Assembly: GCA_003218885.1 (NCBI GenBank)
Contig: QHOV01000093.1
Span: forward strand, 1-33,279
Length of the DNA stretch: 33,279 bases
Source: Verrucomicrobiota bacterium
GTDB lineage: Bacteria; Verrucomicrobiota; Verrucomicrobiia; Chthoniobacterales; UBA10450
Reading direction: 5' to 3'
The position numbers were made by a program, and so were the translations under genes. Below, in pieces: positions 7,051-13,759 of the stretch. The notes under the pieces were generated by a model that had not been told where the DNA came from, did no database searches, and was given only the letters and a program-made list of their open reading frames with translations. Each line of letters opens with the position of its first letter. Within the stretch, counting starts at the first letter, position 1.

Positions 7051-7797
7051 TCACAATTTGAGATCGATAACGCCATTGGAGGCGACGATGCTGTACTTAT
7101 CCTTCATGTCGTCGCGCGGACGAAGATCGACAGTTCCGCCGGCATTTTCAACCAGAAGCCAGCCCGCTGCGATGTCCCACAAACTGATTCCCTGTTCGAT
7201 ATAAGCGTCGAATCGTCCGCACGCGACATAAGCCATGTCGAGCGCAGCGCTGCCAAGGATCCGGCATTTGCGCACGCGATGAATCATTTCCTGGAGCAGC
7301 GGGAAATTCGCGTTAATCGTCTCCCCGGTCTTGGCGAGCCCAACCGAGATGACGGCTTCAGCCAGGTCCGCGCGATCGCTCACATGGACGGGGTGGCCAT
7401 TTAATTTCGGGACCTCACCCTTCTGTCCAGACCACATTTCCTCGCGAATTGGATCGTAGATGACGCCAATCATGATTTCGTTTTGAAGGCGTAGCGCAAT
7501 CGAGACACAAAAATGAGGTATGCCGTAGAAATAATTCACGGTGCCATCAAGTGGATCGACAATCCACTGATGCTCGGTCGATTGATCGCCCGCAACTCCT
7601 TCTTCGCCGTAAAGCGCGTGCTCGGGAAATTCTTCGAGAAGTAATTTGGTAATCAACTCCTGCGCCTGGATATCGATCTCGAGTTTCAGATCGTGCGCTG
7701 CGACCGCATTGACTCGCTGCTGCCGCGGGAAATTTTGGCGAAGCAACTTGCCCGCCCCGCGTGCGGCCTCTTCGGCCGTATCGAGGTAATGCTTCAT
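7051..7797 (-). CDS. inositol monophosphatase family phosphatase
   Basis: A 248-residue Mg-dependent sugar/inositol phosphatase of the SuhB/IMPase family. ALYGEEGVAG (Glu65-Glu66 region) and QWIVDPLDGTVNYFYGIPHF (Asp81, Asp84) make the metal site; SLWDIAAGWLLVENAGG gives the third Asp. All metal residues are present, so it should be active. Substrates in this family range from inositol 1-phosphate to other phosphomonoesters and cannot be decided from sequence. It is probably the first gene of an IMPase-ispF-cysS transcription unit. The 70 bp before its start include ACAAAGAACACAAAGTGCAC, again a repeat-like sequence; no clear promoter was identified. Confidence 0.93.
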   Translation of the reverse strand: MKHYLDTAEEAARGAGKLLRQNFPRQQRVNAVAAHDLKLEIDIQAQELITKLLLEEFPEHALYGEEGVAGDQSTEHQWIVDPLDGTVNYFYGIPHFCVSIALRLQNEIMIGVIYDPIREEMWSGQKGEVPKLNGHPVHVSDRADLAEAVISVGLAKTGETINANFPLLQEMIHRVRKCRILGSAALDMAYVACGRFDAYIEQGISLWDIAAGWLLVENAGGTVDLRPRDDMKDKYSIVASNGVIDLKL

Positions 7798-7870
7798 GAA
7801 TGATTACGTCGCACAAAGAACACAAAGTGCACAGCGGAAATGAAGGCGAAACCAAGCGCAAGCAACGTGG

Positions 7871-7987
7871 GTCATCCCGAGCGCAGCGAGGGATCTCTCA
7901 TAACTCCAGTGGTTACACTTAATGGAATTGCGCAATCGTACGCTTCGATTGTGAGATCCCTCGCCGTCTGTTGCGGCTCGGGATGAC
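7871..7987. repeat. 117-bp inverted-repeat element (GTCATCCCGAGC family)
   Basis: The left end GTCATCCCGAGCGCAGCGAG, followed by GGATCTCTCA, is nearly complementary to the right end, GATCCCTCGCC...GGCTCGGGATGAC. The arms are about 30-35 bases with a short AT-richer centre. The right arm carries a few extra bases (CGTCTGTTG). There is no open frame inside. It looks like a non-autonomous miniature element; similar GTCATCCCGAGC ends occur in many unrelated genomes as interspersed repeats (recalled knowledge, not searched). Confidence 0.8.
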
Positions 7988-7999
7988 AGAGCGCATGCG

Positions 8000-8035
8000 A
8001 AAAAAAACCGGGAGGAAAATAAATTCTCCTCCCGG
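8000..8035 (-). terminator. Rho-independent terminator of the lysine-rich micro-gene
   Basis: On the minus strand the sequence reads CCGGGAGGA, a 10-base AT-rich loop, then TCCTCCCGG, followed at once by eight T. The stem is nine GC-rich base pairs (8027-8035 with 8008-8016). A second smaller hairpin, CTCCGA/TCGGAG (8055-8072), lies between it and the micro-gene stop. This is the best terminator in the window and indicates a transcript arriving from higher coordinates. Confidence 0.88.
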
Positions 8036-8093
8036 GTTGAAGTTAGGAGTTGTGACTCCGAGGAAATTCGGAGCCGTTAATGAAGCGTCAGGC

Positions 8094-8147
8094 TTAATGC
8101 CTTTTTTTCTTCGCTGATTTTTTCTTTGCTGCTTTCTTTTTCGCCAT
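8094..8147 (-). CDS. 17-residue lysine-rich micro-protein
   Basis: A tiny frame encoding MAKKKAAKKKSAKKKRH: ten lysines and one arginine in 17 residues. Support for translation is good. GGGGGG lies nine bases before the ATG as a Shine-Dalgarno-like sequence in AAAGGGGGGAA. The frame is followed by a small hairpin and then a canonical Rho-independent terminator. The composition resembles the KAAKKK tails of bacterial histone H1-like proteins, so nucleic-acid binding is a reasonable guess. A decayed stub of a longer protein or a leader peptide remain possible. It stands directly downstream of coaB with 87 bp between; TTGACA at 8248-8253 (inside coaB) could be a -35 element, but no good -10 was found. 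Function unknown. Confidence 0.6.
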   Translation of the reverse strand: MAKKKAAKKKSAKKKRH

Positions 8148-8234
8148 CGACTAATTCCCCCCTTTCAATCCGCAACACGCGCGGAGATTCGTGAAGAGTT
8201 GGGAATGACTTCACTCAATTGCGTTCAGTAATCG

Positions 8235-8891
8235 TCACATTTTTTTTGTCAAACATTTTTGTTGGGAATTTTGCAAAATTTTTATGAGCTCCCGCGCGAT
8301 AATTGTTTTGGGCGCGCGCGAAATTTTCTGTCGTTCGCCGTTTTGAAAGAGAATCGTCACCTCATTCACGTCGCTTTCCATTGCCGAATTTGCGCCGCTC
8401 ACGTCGTTTGCGACCATGATGTCGCACTTTTTTTCGCGCAGTTTCTGATCGGCGTTTTCTTCCACGTCATTGGTTTCTGCGGCGAAACCAACGAGGAGAA
8501 ATCGTCGATCTTGGCGGCGGCCTAACGAATGGAGAATGTCGCGCGTGGGAACCAAGTCGAGTGAAAATTTTGCGCAGCGCTTCTTAATTTTTGTCCGCGA
8601 AGCTTTTGTCGGCTTGTAATCCGCCACGGCGGCGCACAGGACGCATACGTCGCAGTTGTCTGCATGCCGGCGGACGGAAGCGAACATTTCGTCGCTGGTG
8701 GAAACGGAAACCAATTTGGCGCCGCCCGGCGGCTCGATGTTCACGGGGCCCGAAATCAAGATAACATCGTGGCCGGCATCGAGCGCCGCTTCGGCGATGG
8801 CGTAGCCCATTTTCCCTGATGAGCGATTCGAAATGTAACGAACCGGATCAATCGGCTCGCGCGTCGGCCCGGCCGTGACGAGAAATCTCAC
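8235..8891 (-). CDS. coaB: phosphopantothenate--cysteine ligase (CoaB, stand-alone)
   Basis: CoaB joins 4'-phosphopantothenate to cysteine using CTP in coenzyme A synthesis. The 218-residue product starts VRFLVTAGPTREPIDPVRYI, then NRSSGKMGYAIAEAALDAGH, the classic CoaB opening with its substrate-binding Asn. VCVLCAAVADYKP and KIKK supply the AAVAD and lysine motifs. In most bacteria this is the C-terminal half of the bifunctional CoaBC (Dfp) protein; here it is a separate gene. The GTG start (8889-8891) overlaps the coaC TGA as GTGA, so the two halves are translationally coupled. The frame remains open upstream of the GTG but that reading is the shadow of coaC. A sequencing frameshift in a fused gene is less likely because the junction has a proper coupled start. 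Confidence 0.9.
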   Translation of the reverse strand: MRFLVTAGPTREPIDPVRYISNRSSGKMGYAIAEAALDAGHDVILISGPVNIEPPGGAKLVSVSTSDEMFASVRRHADNCDVCVLCAAVADYKPTKASRTKIKKRCAKFSLDLVPTRDILHSLGRRQDRRFLLVGFAAETNDVEENADQKLREKKCDIMVANDVSGANSAMESDVNEVTILFQNGERQKISRAPKTIIARELIKILQNSQQKCLTKKM

Positions 8892-9511
8892 GCGATCAAA
8901 TTTTCCTGACGCGCGAGCAGAAACTCGGCACGGAAAGCGATGTCGTTCACTTTCCAAAGCCGGCCAATGCCTTCGTAACCGCACGCGAGCATTCCTTCTT
9001 CCGGCCCGATAAATTCGACGCCGCGCGCTTTGAGTTTTTCGACGTTCTCCTGCGTGGCGTGATGTTGCCACATTTTTCCATTCATGGCGGGCGCGATCAG
9101 AATCGGCGCGCGCGTGGCGAGCGCAATGGCAGCGAGCGGATGACCCGCCAGACCGTGCGCAAGTTCGGCGATGATGTGCGCGGTGGCGGGCGCGATCAGA
9201 AGCAGGTTCGCGCGATCCGCAAGGTCGATGTGACCTGGTCGCCAATTTTCCTTTTCATCGTAGAAGCTGGTCGTGACCGGATTTTTGGAAAGCGTTTGCA
9301 ACGTCAGCGGCGAGATGAATTCGGTCGCGTCGTGCGTCAAGATCACAAAAACTTCGTGGCCCTGTTTGACAAGCAGACTCGCCAGCTCAGCAGATTTATA
9401 CGCTGCGATCGATCCTGTAACGCCGAGCACGACGGATTTTTTTCCAGCTGGAATACGCACCACTCTTCGGGCGCTGGTTTTTTCAAGCCTGCGCTTGGAA
9501 TTTTTTTCCAT
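8888..9511 (-). CDS. coaC: phosphopantothenoylcysteine decarboxylase (CoaC, stand-alone)
   Basis: Flavoprotein that decarboxylates phosphopantothenoylcysteine to 4'-phosphopantetheine. The 207 residues include VVLGVTGSIAAYKSAELASL (FMN-binding start), ANLLLIAPATAHIIAELAHG, the PAMNGKMW motif (PxMNxxMW) and LACGYEGIGRL, the substrate flap with its catalytic Cys. The N-terminal 25 residues are basic and lineage-specific. It ends in TGA overlapping the coaB GTG. It follows gmk by 38 bp, giving the order yicC-gmk-coaC-coaB, a housekeeping cluster of a type often seen around gmk and coaBC in bacteria. Confidence 0.93.
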   Translation of the reverse strand: MEKNSKRRLEKTSARRVVRIPAGKKSVVLGVTGSIAAYKSAELASLLVKQGHEVFVILTHDATEFISPLTLQTLSKNPVTTSFYDEKENWRPGHIDLADRANLLLIAPATAHIIAELAHGLAGHPLAAIALATRAPILIAPAMNGKMWQHHATQENVEKLKARGVEFIGPEEGMLACGYEGIGRLWKVNDIAFRAEFLLARQENLIA

Positions 9512-9549
9512 CTTAAATCGACAAGACTAAACGGGAATAGTTTTGCGAG

Positions 9550-10161
9550 TCATTTCGGCCTCAACCGCCGGCTCAAATAACTTTCTGCAGCCATGATGTG
9601 GCGGATTTTTTCCAAGTCCCCTTCGATTGACCCGCTGACAATAGTGTAGCGGTAATCGCGCCATAATTCCATTTCTCGCTTGGCCGTGGCGAGACGCGAC
9701 TCAATCTGCTGCGTTGTCTCCGTTCCGCGCTTCGTCAAGCGGCGACGCAATTCTTCCAGATTGGGCGGCATAATAAAAACATCCGCCAGAGCCTGGCGAA
9801 TAATCGGATCACCGCAGTTGCGGATGGTGGCGGCGCCCTGTATGTCGATGTCGAGCAAGACATCCGTGCCGTTGTTCAAATTGTTCAGCACCGGCTCGCG
9901 CAGTGTGCCGTAATAATCTCCGTGCACCCGCGCGTGCTCGAGAAAATCACCGGCTTCGACTCGCGCGCGAAAATCTGCATTCGATAGAAACTGATAGTTT
10001 TCTCCGTCGATTTCACCGGCGCGCGGCGCCCGAGTGGTGCAGGAGACGGAATAAAAAAGATTGGAAGTTTTCCGGAGCGCTTCAACCAGGGTTGTCTTGC
10101 CCGCGCCCGATGGTGCAGAGATGACGAAGAGAATTCCGTGGCGGCTGAACTGTTTACTCAA
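9550..10161 (-). CDS. gmk: guanylate kinase
   Basis: Gmk phosphorylates GMP to GDP with ATP. GILFVISAPSGAGKTTLVEA holds the P-loop; SVSCTTRAPRAGEIDGENY and DFLEHARVHGDYYG are the GMP-binding signatures; DVLLDIDIQGAATIR and a C-terminal helix follow. An in-frame ATG at 10251 would extend far into yicC. The TTG at 10159-10161, five bases before the yicC TAA ends (TTGAGTAA), gives 203 residues and places the P-loop where Gmk usually has it. GGGAG lies 13 bases before that TTG. The start is therefore an inference; the identification is firm. The rpoZ gene that often follows gmk is absent. Confidence 0.93.
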   Translation of the reverse strand: MSKQFSRHGILFVISAPSGAGKTTLVEALRKTSNLFYSVSCTTRAPRAGEIDGENYQFLSNADFRARVEAGDFLEHARVHGDYYGTLREPVLNNLNNGTDVLLDIDIQGAATIRNCGDPIIRQALADVFIMPPNLEELRRRLTKRGTETTQQIESRLATAKREMELWRDYRYTIVSGSIEGDLEKIRHIMAAESYLSRRLRPK

Positions 10162-11029
10162 GGTTTTGAACTTGCTCCCGGACCTTCTCGAGTTCGGCTT
10201 TGCAGGCGATGACGCGTTGCGAAATGGCGGCGTCATTCGCTTTTGCGCCAAGTGTGTTGAGCTCGCGAAAAATTTCCTGGATGATGAATTCCAGTGTGCG
10301 CCCGACCGGTTCTTTGCTGCGCAAATGATGAGCGAACTGAGCGAGGTGACTGTCGAGGCGTGTCAACTCCTCCGACACGTCCGACCGGTCGGCAAAGAAG
10401 GAGATTTCCTTGAGCACACGTTCGTCATCGCTGGCGATCGGCAGCCCGGCTTTTTGAATACGGTCGAGCAGCGCAGCGCGATATCGTTTCACGACGTCGG
10501 GATGAAGCGCGCGAACCTCCTTGAGTTTTTTCCGGATCGCCTTGAGCCGATGAATTAAATCCTTGGCCAGATGTTTGCCTTCGCGCTCGCGCATTTTGAC
10601 TAAATCGGCGAGCGCGGCACGCAGCGCCCGTTCGATTGCCGGCCATGCTTCTTCCGCCTTCACGGCCTCTTCCGGGAACCGCATCACACCGGGCGCTTGC
10701 AAAATCGTGCTGATAGTGATCTCGCCCGGCGCGTTTAACTCCTTTTGCAACGCGCGCATCGCTTCGTGATACGAGCGGGCAAGTTCCGTGTTTAGCGCCA
10801 GGTTTCGCGCACCGTCTGCGCCAGTATGAAGGGTGATGGTGGCATTGGTCCGGCCGCGCGAAATATTTTCGTTGATGGTCTGACGAACACGCGGTTCGAG
10901 TTCGACCAGGTCGCGCGGCAAATTGATCACGACGTCGCTCTGCTTCCGGTTCACAGAATTCAGTTCGACGCTAAATTTCGTCCCGGCGTGATCGGTCTCG
11001 GCGCGACCGTATCCAGTCATGCTCCGCAT
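10154..11029 (-). CDS. yicC: YicC-family endoribonuclease
   Basis: YicC proteins are conserved, and E. coli YicC has been described as an endoribonuclease affecting small-RNA turnover. The 291-residue product begins MRSMTGYGRAE, the invariant family N-terminus, followed by VELNSVNRKQSDVVINLP. It ends with the DUF1732-type region VSEELTRLDSHLAQFAHHL and GRTLEFIIQEIFRELNTLGA. An upstream ATG at 11041 (MHRD before MRSM) is possible; the family start favours 11029. The gene overlaps gmk, the neighbour it commonly keeps. No clear Shine-Dalgarno sequence is seen. Confidence 0.93.
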   Translation of the reverse strand: MRSMTGYGRAETDHAGTKFSVELNSVNRKQSDVVINLPRDLVELEPRVRQTINENISRGRTNATITLHTGADGARNLALNTELARSYHEAMRALQKELNAPGEITISTILQAPGVMRFPEEAVKAEEAWPAIERALRAALADLVKMREREGKHLAKDLIHRLKAIRKKLKEVRALHPDVVKRYRAALLDRIQKAGLPIASDDERVLKEISFFADRSDVSEELTRLDSHLAQFAHHLRSKEPVGRTLEFIIQEIFRELNTLGAKANDAAISQRVIACKAELEKVREQVQNLE

Positions 11030-11113
11030 ATCTCGATGCAAAAGCTTATCGCAGAGAAATGCTCAACGATCAACGTTCATCGACGATCGTGCAGAGCAGT
11101 AGTTTTCCAGACG

Positions 11114-12127
11114 TCACCGTAACCCGACGCCAAAAGCCTTCGAGGGCGTTCCTGGGGAGCTGTTAACAAGGCTCTGCGCTGCACGCCGATGCGGGGAAGG
11201 CATTGCAATATGATCGATGGATTCAAACCACCGCTGCTCCGGGGCGATTCGGTTTGGTGCGGGGCGGCGATACACAGCAAGCGTGACCCGGTGATGCGTG
11301 AACGGAAATTTGGATATGTGTAGCGGCAGGCCAGACTCGCTTGTTTCCAGCGGCGGCAAAATCCACAAGCCGCGCCAGCGACTAGAGGATTGTTCGAGCA
11401 GAATCTTGCCCTCACGAACCACAAATGCATGCTTTTCGACGAGTCGCGTTGTACGCAAGCGAGCTTTCCTGACCGGAAGCGTTTCCGGATTTTTTGCCTG
11501 GCAGAATTTTTTGACGGGGCAGATTCCGCATCGCGGTCGGCGAGGCCGACAAATAAGCGCGCCAAGATCTGTGAGCGCAGAGTTGTAAATGTGCGCGGAG
11601 CGCTCTGGAACAAGCGTGGCCGCATGCTCCCAAAGTTTTTCCCGGCTGCCCCTTCGATCGATCGGGCGGCGAAAATTAAGAATGCGCACCAACACGCGCG
11701 CAGTGTTGGCTTCGATAATCGGAACTGCTTGATCAAAGGCGAAGTTGGCAATGGCGTGTCCTGTATATTTCCCGATTCCAGGGAGTCGCTGCATTTGATC
11801 GATCGATCGCGGAAAGCGTCCGCGAAATCGATTTACGACGGCCCTTGCGGTGGCGTGAAGATTTCGCGCACGAGCGTAATAGCCGAGTCCTTGCCAGGCG
11901 CGCAGAATATCGTTTTCGGAAGCGCGATTTAGTGCAGCGAAATCAGGAAATTGCCTGAGCCACTCATGGTAATAAGGAATCACGGTGGCAACCTGAGTTT
12001 GCTGGAGCATGACCTCAGACACGAGGATGGCGTAGGGATCGCGGGTCCGGCGCCAGGGCAAGTCACGTCCGTGTTTGCGATACCACGTAGTCAATGCGCG
12101 GCGGAATTCAGCTTTTGGAAAGGCCAC
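11114..12127 (-). CDS. mutY: A/G-specific adenine glycosylase, MutY-like
   Basis: MutY removes adenine opposite 8-oxoguanine. With the GTG start at 12127 the product has 337 residues. It shows YAILVSEVMLQQTQVATVIP (catalytic Glu38), WQGLGYYARARNL, the helix-hairpin-helix LPGIGKYTGHAIANFAF, and the iron-sulphur motif CRPRRPRCGICPVKKFC (Cys193, 200, 203, 209; CX6CX2CX5C). At the place of the catalytic Asp of MutY (LDGN in E. coli) it reads PIIEANTARVL, so Asp is Glu139. The C-terminal NUDIX-like part (from KHAFVVREGKILLEQ) is present. An upstream GTG at 12148 lies inside the CACAGAT repeat, so it was not used. Whether this is MutY proper or a MutY-like glycosylase cannot be decided by eye. Confidence 0.88.
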   Translation of the reverse strand: MAFPKAEFRRALTTWYRKHGRDLPWRRTRDPYAILVSEVMLQQTQVATVIPYYHEWLRQFPDFAALNRASENDILRAWQGLGYYARARNLHATARAVVNRFRGRFPRSIDQMQRLPGIGKYTGHAIANFAFDQAVPIIEANTARVLVRILNFRRPIDRRGSREKLWEHAATLVPERSAHIYNSALTDLGALICRPRRPRCGICPVKKFCQAKNPETLPVRKARLRTTRLVEKHAFVVREGKILLEQSSSRWRGLWILPPLETSESGLPLHISKFPFTHHRVTLAVYRRPAPNRIAPEQRWFESIDHIAMPSPHRRAAQSLVNSSPGTPSKAFGVGLR

Positions 12128-12132
12128 AGATA

Positions 12133-12222
12133 AGCCACGGATTAACACAGATGAATGATAATGTCTCGCCAGCTAATTCGGCATGCATGCAAACTGTGTT
12201 TCATCTGTGTTAATCTGTGGCT
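12133..12222. repeat. CACAGAT-type inverted repeat between mutY and rnhC
   Basis: Two 23-base arms at 12133-12155 (AGCCACGGATTAACACAGAT...) and 12200-12222 (...ATCTGTGTTAATCTGTGGCT) are complementary at 22 of 23 positions, with a 44-base spacer. They fill the divergent region between mutY and the RNase HIII gene and must overlap both genes' promoters or leaders. The same word family recurs at the ribE stop (TTAACCACGGATGG). Confidence 0.85.
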
Positions 12223-12224
12223 CA

Positions 12225-13193
12225 ATGAATTCATATACCCATCCGCTGACGAAAGAGCAGGCAACAAAGCTTCGCGCGTTGCTGGAAGAGGTCGGATTCG
12301 AATTTTCGCCGAAGGAGTGGACGATTTTCTTCGCGCAGAAAAACAAGTTGAGCGTAGCGGTTTATGAGAAGGGGCCGAAGGTGCTCGTGCAAGGTCGCGG
12401 CGTGGAAGAGTTCGTCCAGTTCGAGCTGGAACCGAAGATTCTAGGTGAGGCGAAACTGGGCTACGAAGAAGTGCACTCACCGGAAATGTTTCAGCCGCAT
12501 TTCGGGGTGGACGAGAGCGGGAAAGGGGATTTTTTCGGGCCGCTTGTGATTGCGGGCGTCTATGTCGATCCCGGAATTGCGCGCAAATTTCTCGATGCTG
12601 GCGTGGTGGACAGCAAAAGGATCGGTTCAGACGCGCGCATTCGCGCCCTGGCGGATATGATTCGGGAAAGTTCGTTAGGTCTGGTGGAAACAGTTCTGAT
12701 CGGCCCGGCCAAATACAACGAGCTTTACGAGAAGTTTGGCAATCTTAACCGGCTGCTTGGGTGGGGGCACGCGCGCGTGATCGAGAATTTGCTGGCGAGA
12801 AAGCCGGGATGCCCGCGGTCGTTATCGGACCAGTTCGCGGACGCGGGGGTGATCCGAGCATCATTACTAAAGCACGGGCGCAAGATTGCCATCGAACAGC
12901 GTCCGAGAGCCGAATCGGACATTGCGGTCGCGGCGGCTTCGATCCTTGCGCGCGAGGCGTTCATCAACTGGCTGGACCGCAAAAGCAAAGAGCTCGGCCT
13001 GCAATTGCAGCGCGGAGTATCGTCGAGCGTAAAGGAGAGCGCCAGAAAGCTGGTGGAAATGAACGGGCCAGGCGCATTGCGTCAGGTGGCAAAAGTGCAT
13101 TTTCGCACCGCGCACGAGACCGCGCCGGACTACTATCGCGCCCCGCCGCCTCGCGAGAATTGGGCAGGCCCACGTGATTCGTTGAAGCGTTAA
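12225..13193 (+). CDS. rnhC: ribonuclease HIII
   Basis: RNase HIII cleaves the RNA strand of RNA-DNA hybrids. The 322-residue protein has the N-terminal TBP-like substrate-binding domain (about residues 8-80, including KNKLSVAVYEKGPKVLVQGR) and the catalytic domain starting FGVDESGKGDFFGPLVIAGV. The DESGKGD form (Asp96, Glu97) is specific for HIII rather than HII. VVDSKRI and ESDIAVAAASILAREAF carry the other acidic residues. The ATG at 12225 directly follows the inverted repeat; the frame upstream reads repeat sequence. The last residues DSLKR and the TAA stop fall within a TTCAACG-type hairpin element (13172-13205). Confidence 0.93.
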   Translation: MNSYTHPLTKEQATKLRALLEEVGFEFSPKEWTIFFAQKNKLSVAVYEKGPKVLVQGRGVEEFVQFELEPKILGEAKLGYEEVHSPEMFQPHFGVDESGKGDFFGPLVIAGVYVDPGIARKFLDAGVVDSKRIGSDARIRALADMIRESSLGLVETVLIGPAKYNELYEKFGNLNRLLGWGHARVIENLLARKPGCPRSLSDQFADAGVIRASLLKHGRKIAIEQRPRAESDIAVAAASILAREAFINWLDRKSKELGLQLQRGVSSSVKESARKLVEMNGPGALRQVAKVHFRTAHETAPDYYRAPPPRENWAGPRDSLKR

Positions 13194-13205
13194 AAACATT
13201 CAACG
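13172..13205. repeat. CGTTGAA/TTCAACG hairpin at the rnhC stop
   Basis: ACGTGATTCGTTGAAGCG at 13172-13189 continues to a TTCAACG at 13199-13205. CGTTGAA (13180-13186) and TTCAACG are perfectly complementary; the rnhC TAA stop (13191-13193) is in the loop. It resembles the element at 27263-27320 that overlaps the aroD end. Further CAACC-type relics follow to about 13245. Confidence 0.7.
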
Positions 13206-13365
13206 AGGATCCATCTCTTCAACCGTTTAAGGCTTCAACCATTTAGCTTGGCAAAGCGAGTTGCGTTTGGTGTTCTTCTCGAACACCTTAGACCGTTAAA
13301 AATTTGCCGTTTTATGCTTCATTTAGCCACCGTTAGAAGCCCATGGAACGATTATTAAGATAGAT

Positions 13366-13722
13366 ATGTCAAAGTTAACCAAGCGCGACATCGTCGTCTC
13401 CATCAGCAACCAAACCGGCATGGTCCAGCATCAAGTCTTCGATGTGGTGCAGCGCACGCTGGATAAAATCACCGATAGCCTGGCTAACAATATCCCTGTT
13501 GAATTGCGCAATTTTGGCGTTTTCCAGCCGCGTCTGACAAAGCCGCGAGTTGGCCGAAACCCGAATCAACCAGGCAGCAGTTTTGTGATTCCGCCGCGCG
13601 CCACAGTGAAATTTAAGGCTGGCAAAATCATGCGTCAGCGTGTGGAGAAACTTTCCCGGGAATTAAAAGAAGCGGCAGAGCGCAAGACCAAAGCAGAAGC
13701 AGGTGGGCAAGACGGCGAATAG
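13366..13722 (+). CDS. HU/IHF-family DNA-binding protein
   Basis: Small nucleoid protein of the HU/IHF family, 118 residues. It begins LTKRDIVVSISNQTGMVQHQ, then VELRNFGVFQPRL and the beta-arm region RVGRNPNQPGSSFVIPPRAT with VKFKAGK, the DNA-binding signature with the conserved Pro. A charged tail of about 25 residues (KEAAERKTKAEAGGQDGE) extends beyond the usual 90-95. It is monocistronic, 172 bp after rnhC and facing a histidine kinase gene across 37 bp. Whether it is HU or IHF-like cannot be told. No obvious Shine-Dalgarno sequence is seen (AAGATAGAT precedes the ATG). Confidence 0.93.
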   Translation: MSKLTKRDIVVSISNQTGMVQHQVFDVVQRTLDKITDSLANNIPVELRNFGVFQPRLTKPRVGRNPNQPGSSFVIPPRATVKFKAGKIMRQRVEKLSRELKEAAERKTKAEAGGQDGE

Positions 13723-13759
13723 GGAAACGTGACGCGGACAATCTTGTCTGCCTCACGAC

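Noticed and set aside
13194-13365. Promoter search in front of the HU/IHF gene
   Set aside because: AT-rich words such as TTTTATGCT and TATTAAGAT are present but no hexamer pair with proper spacing stood out.
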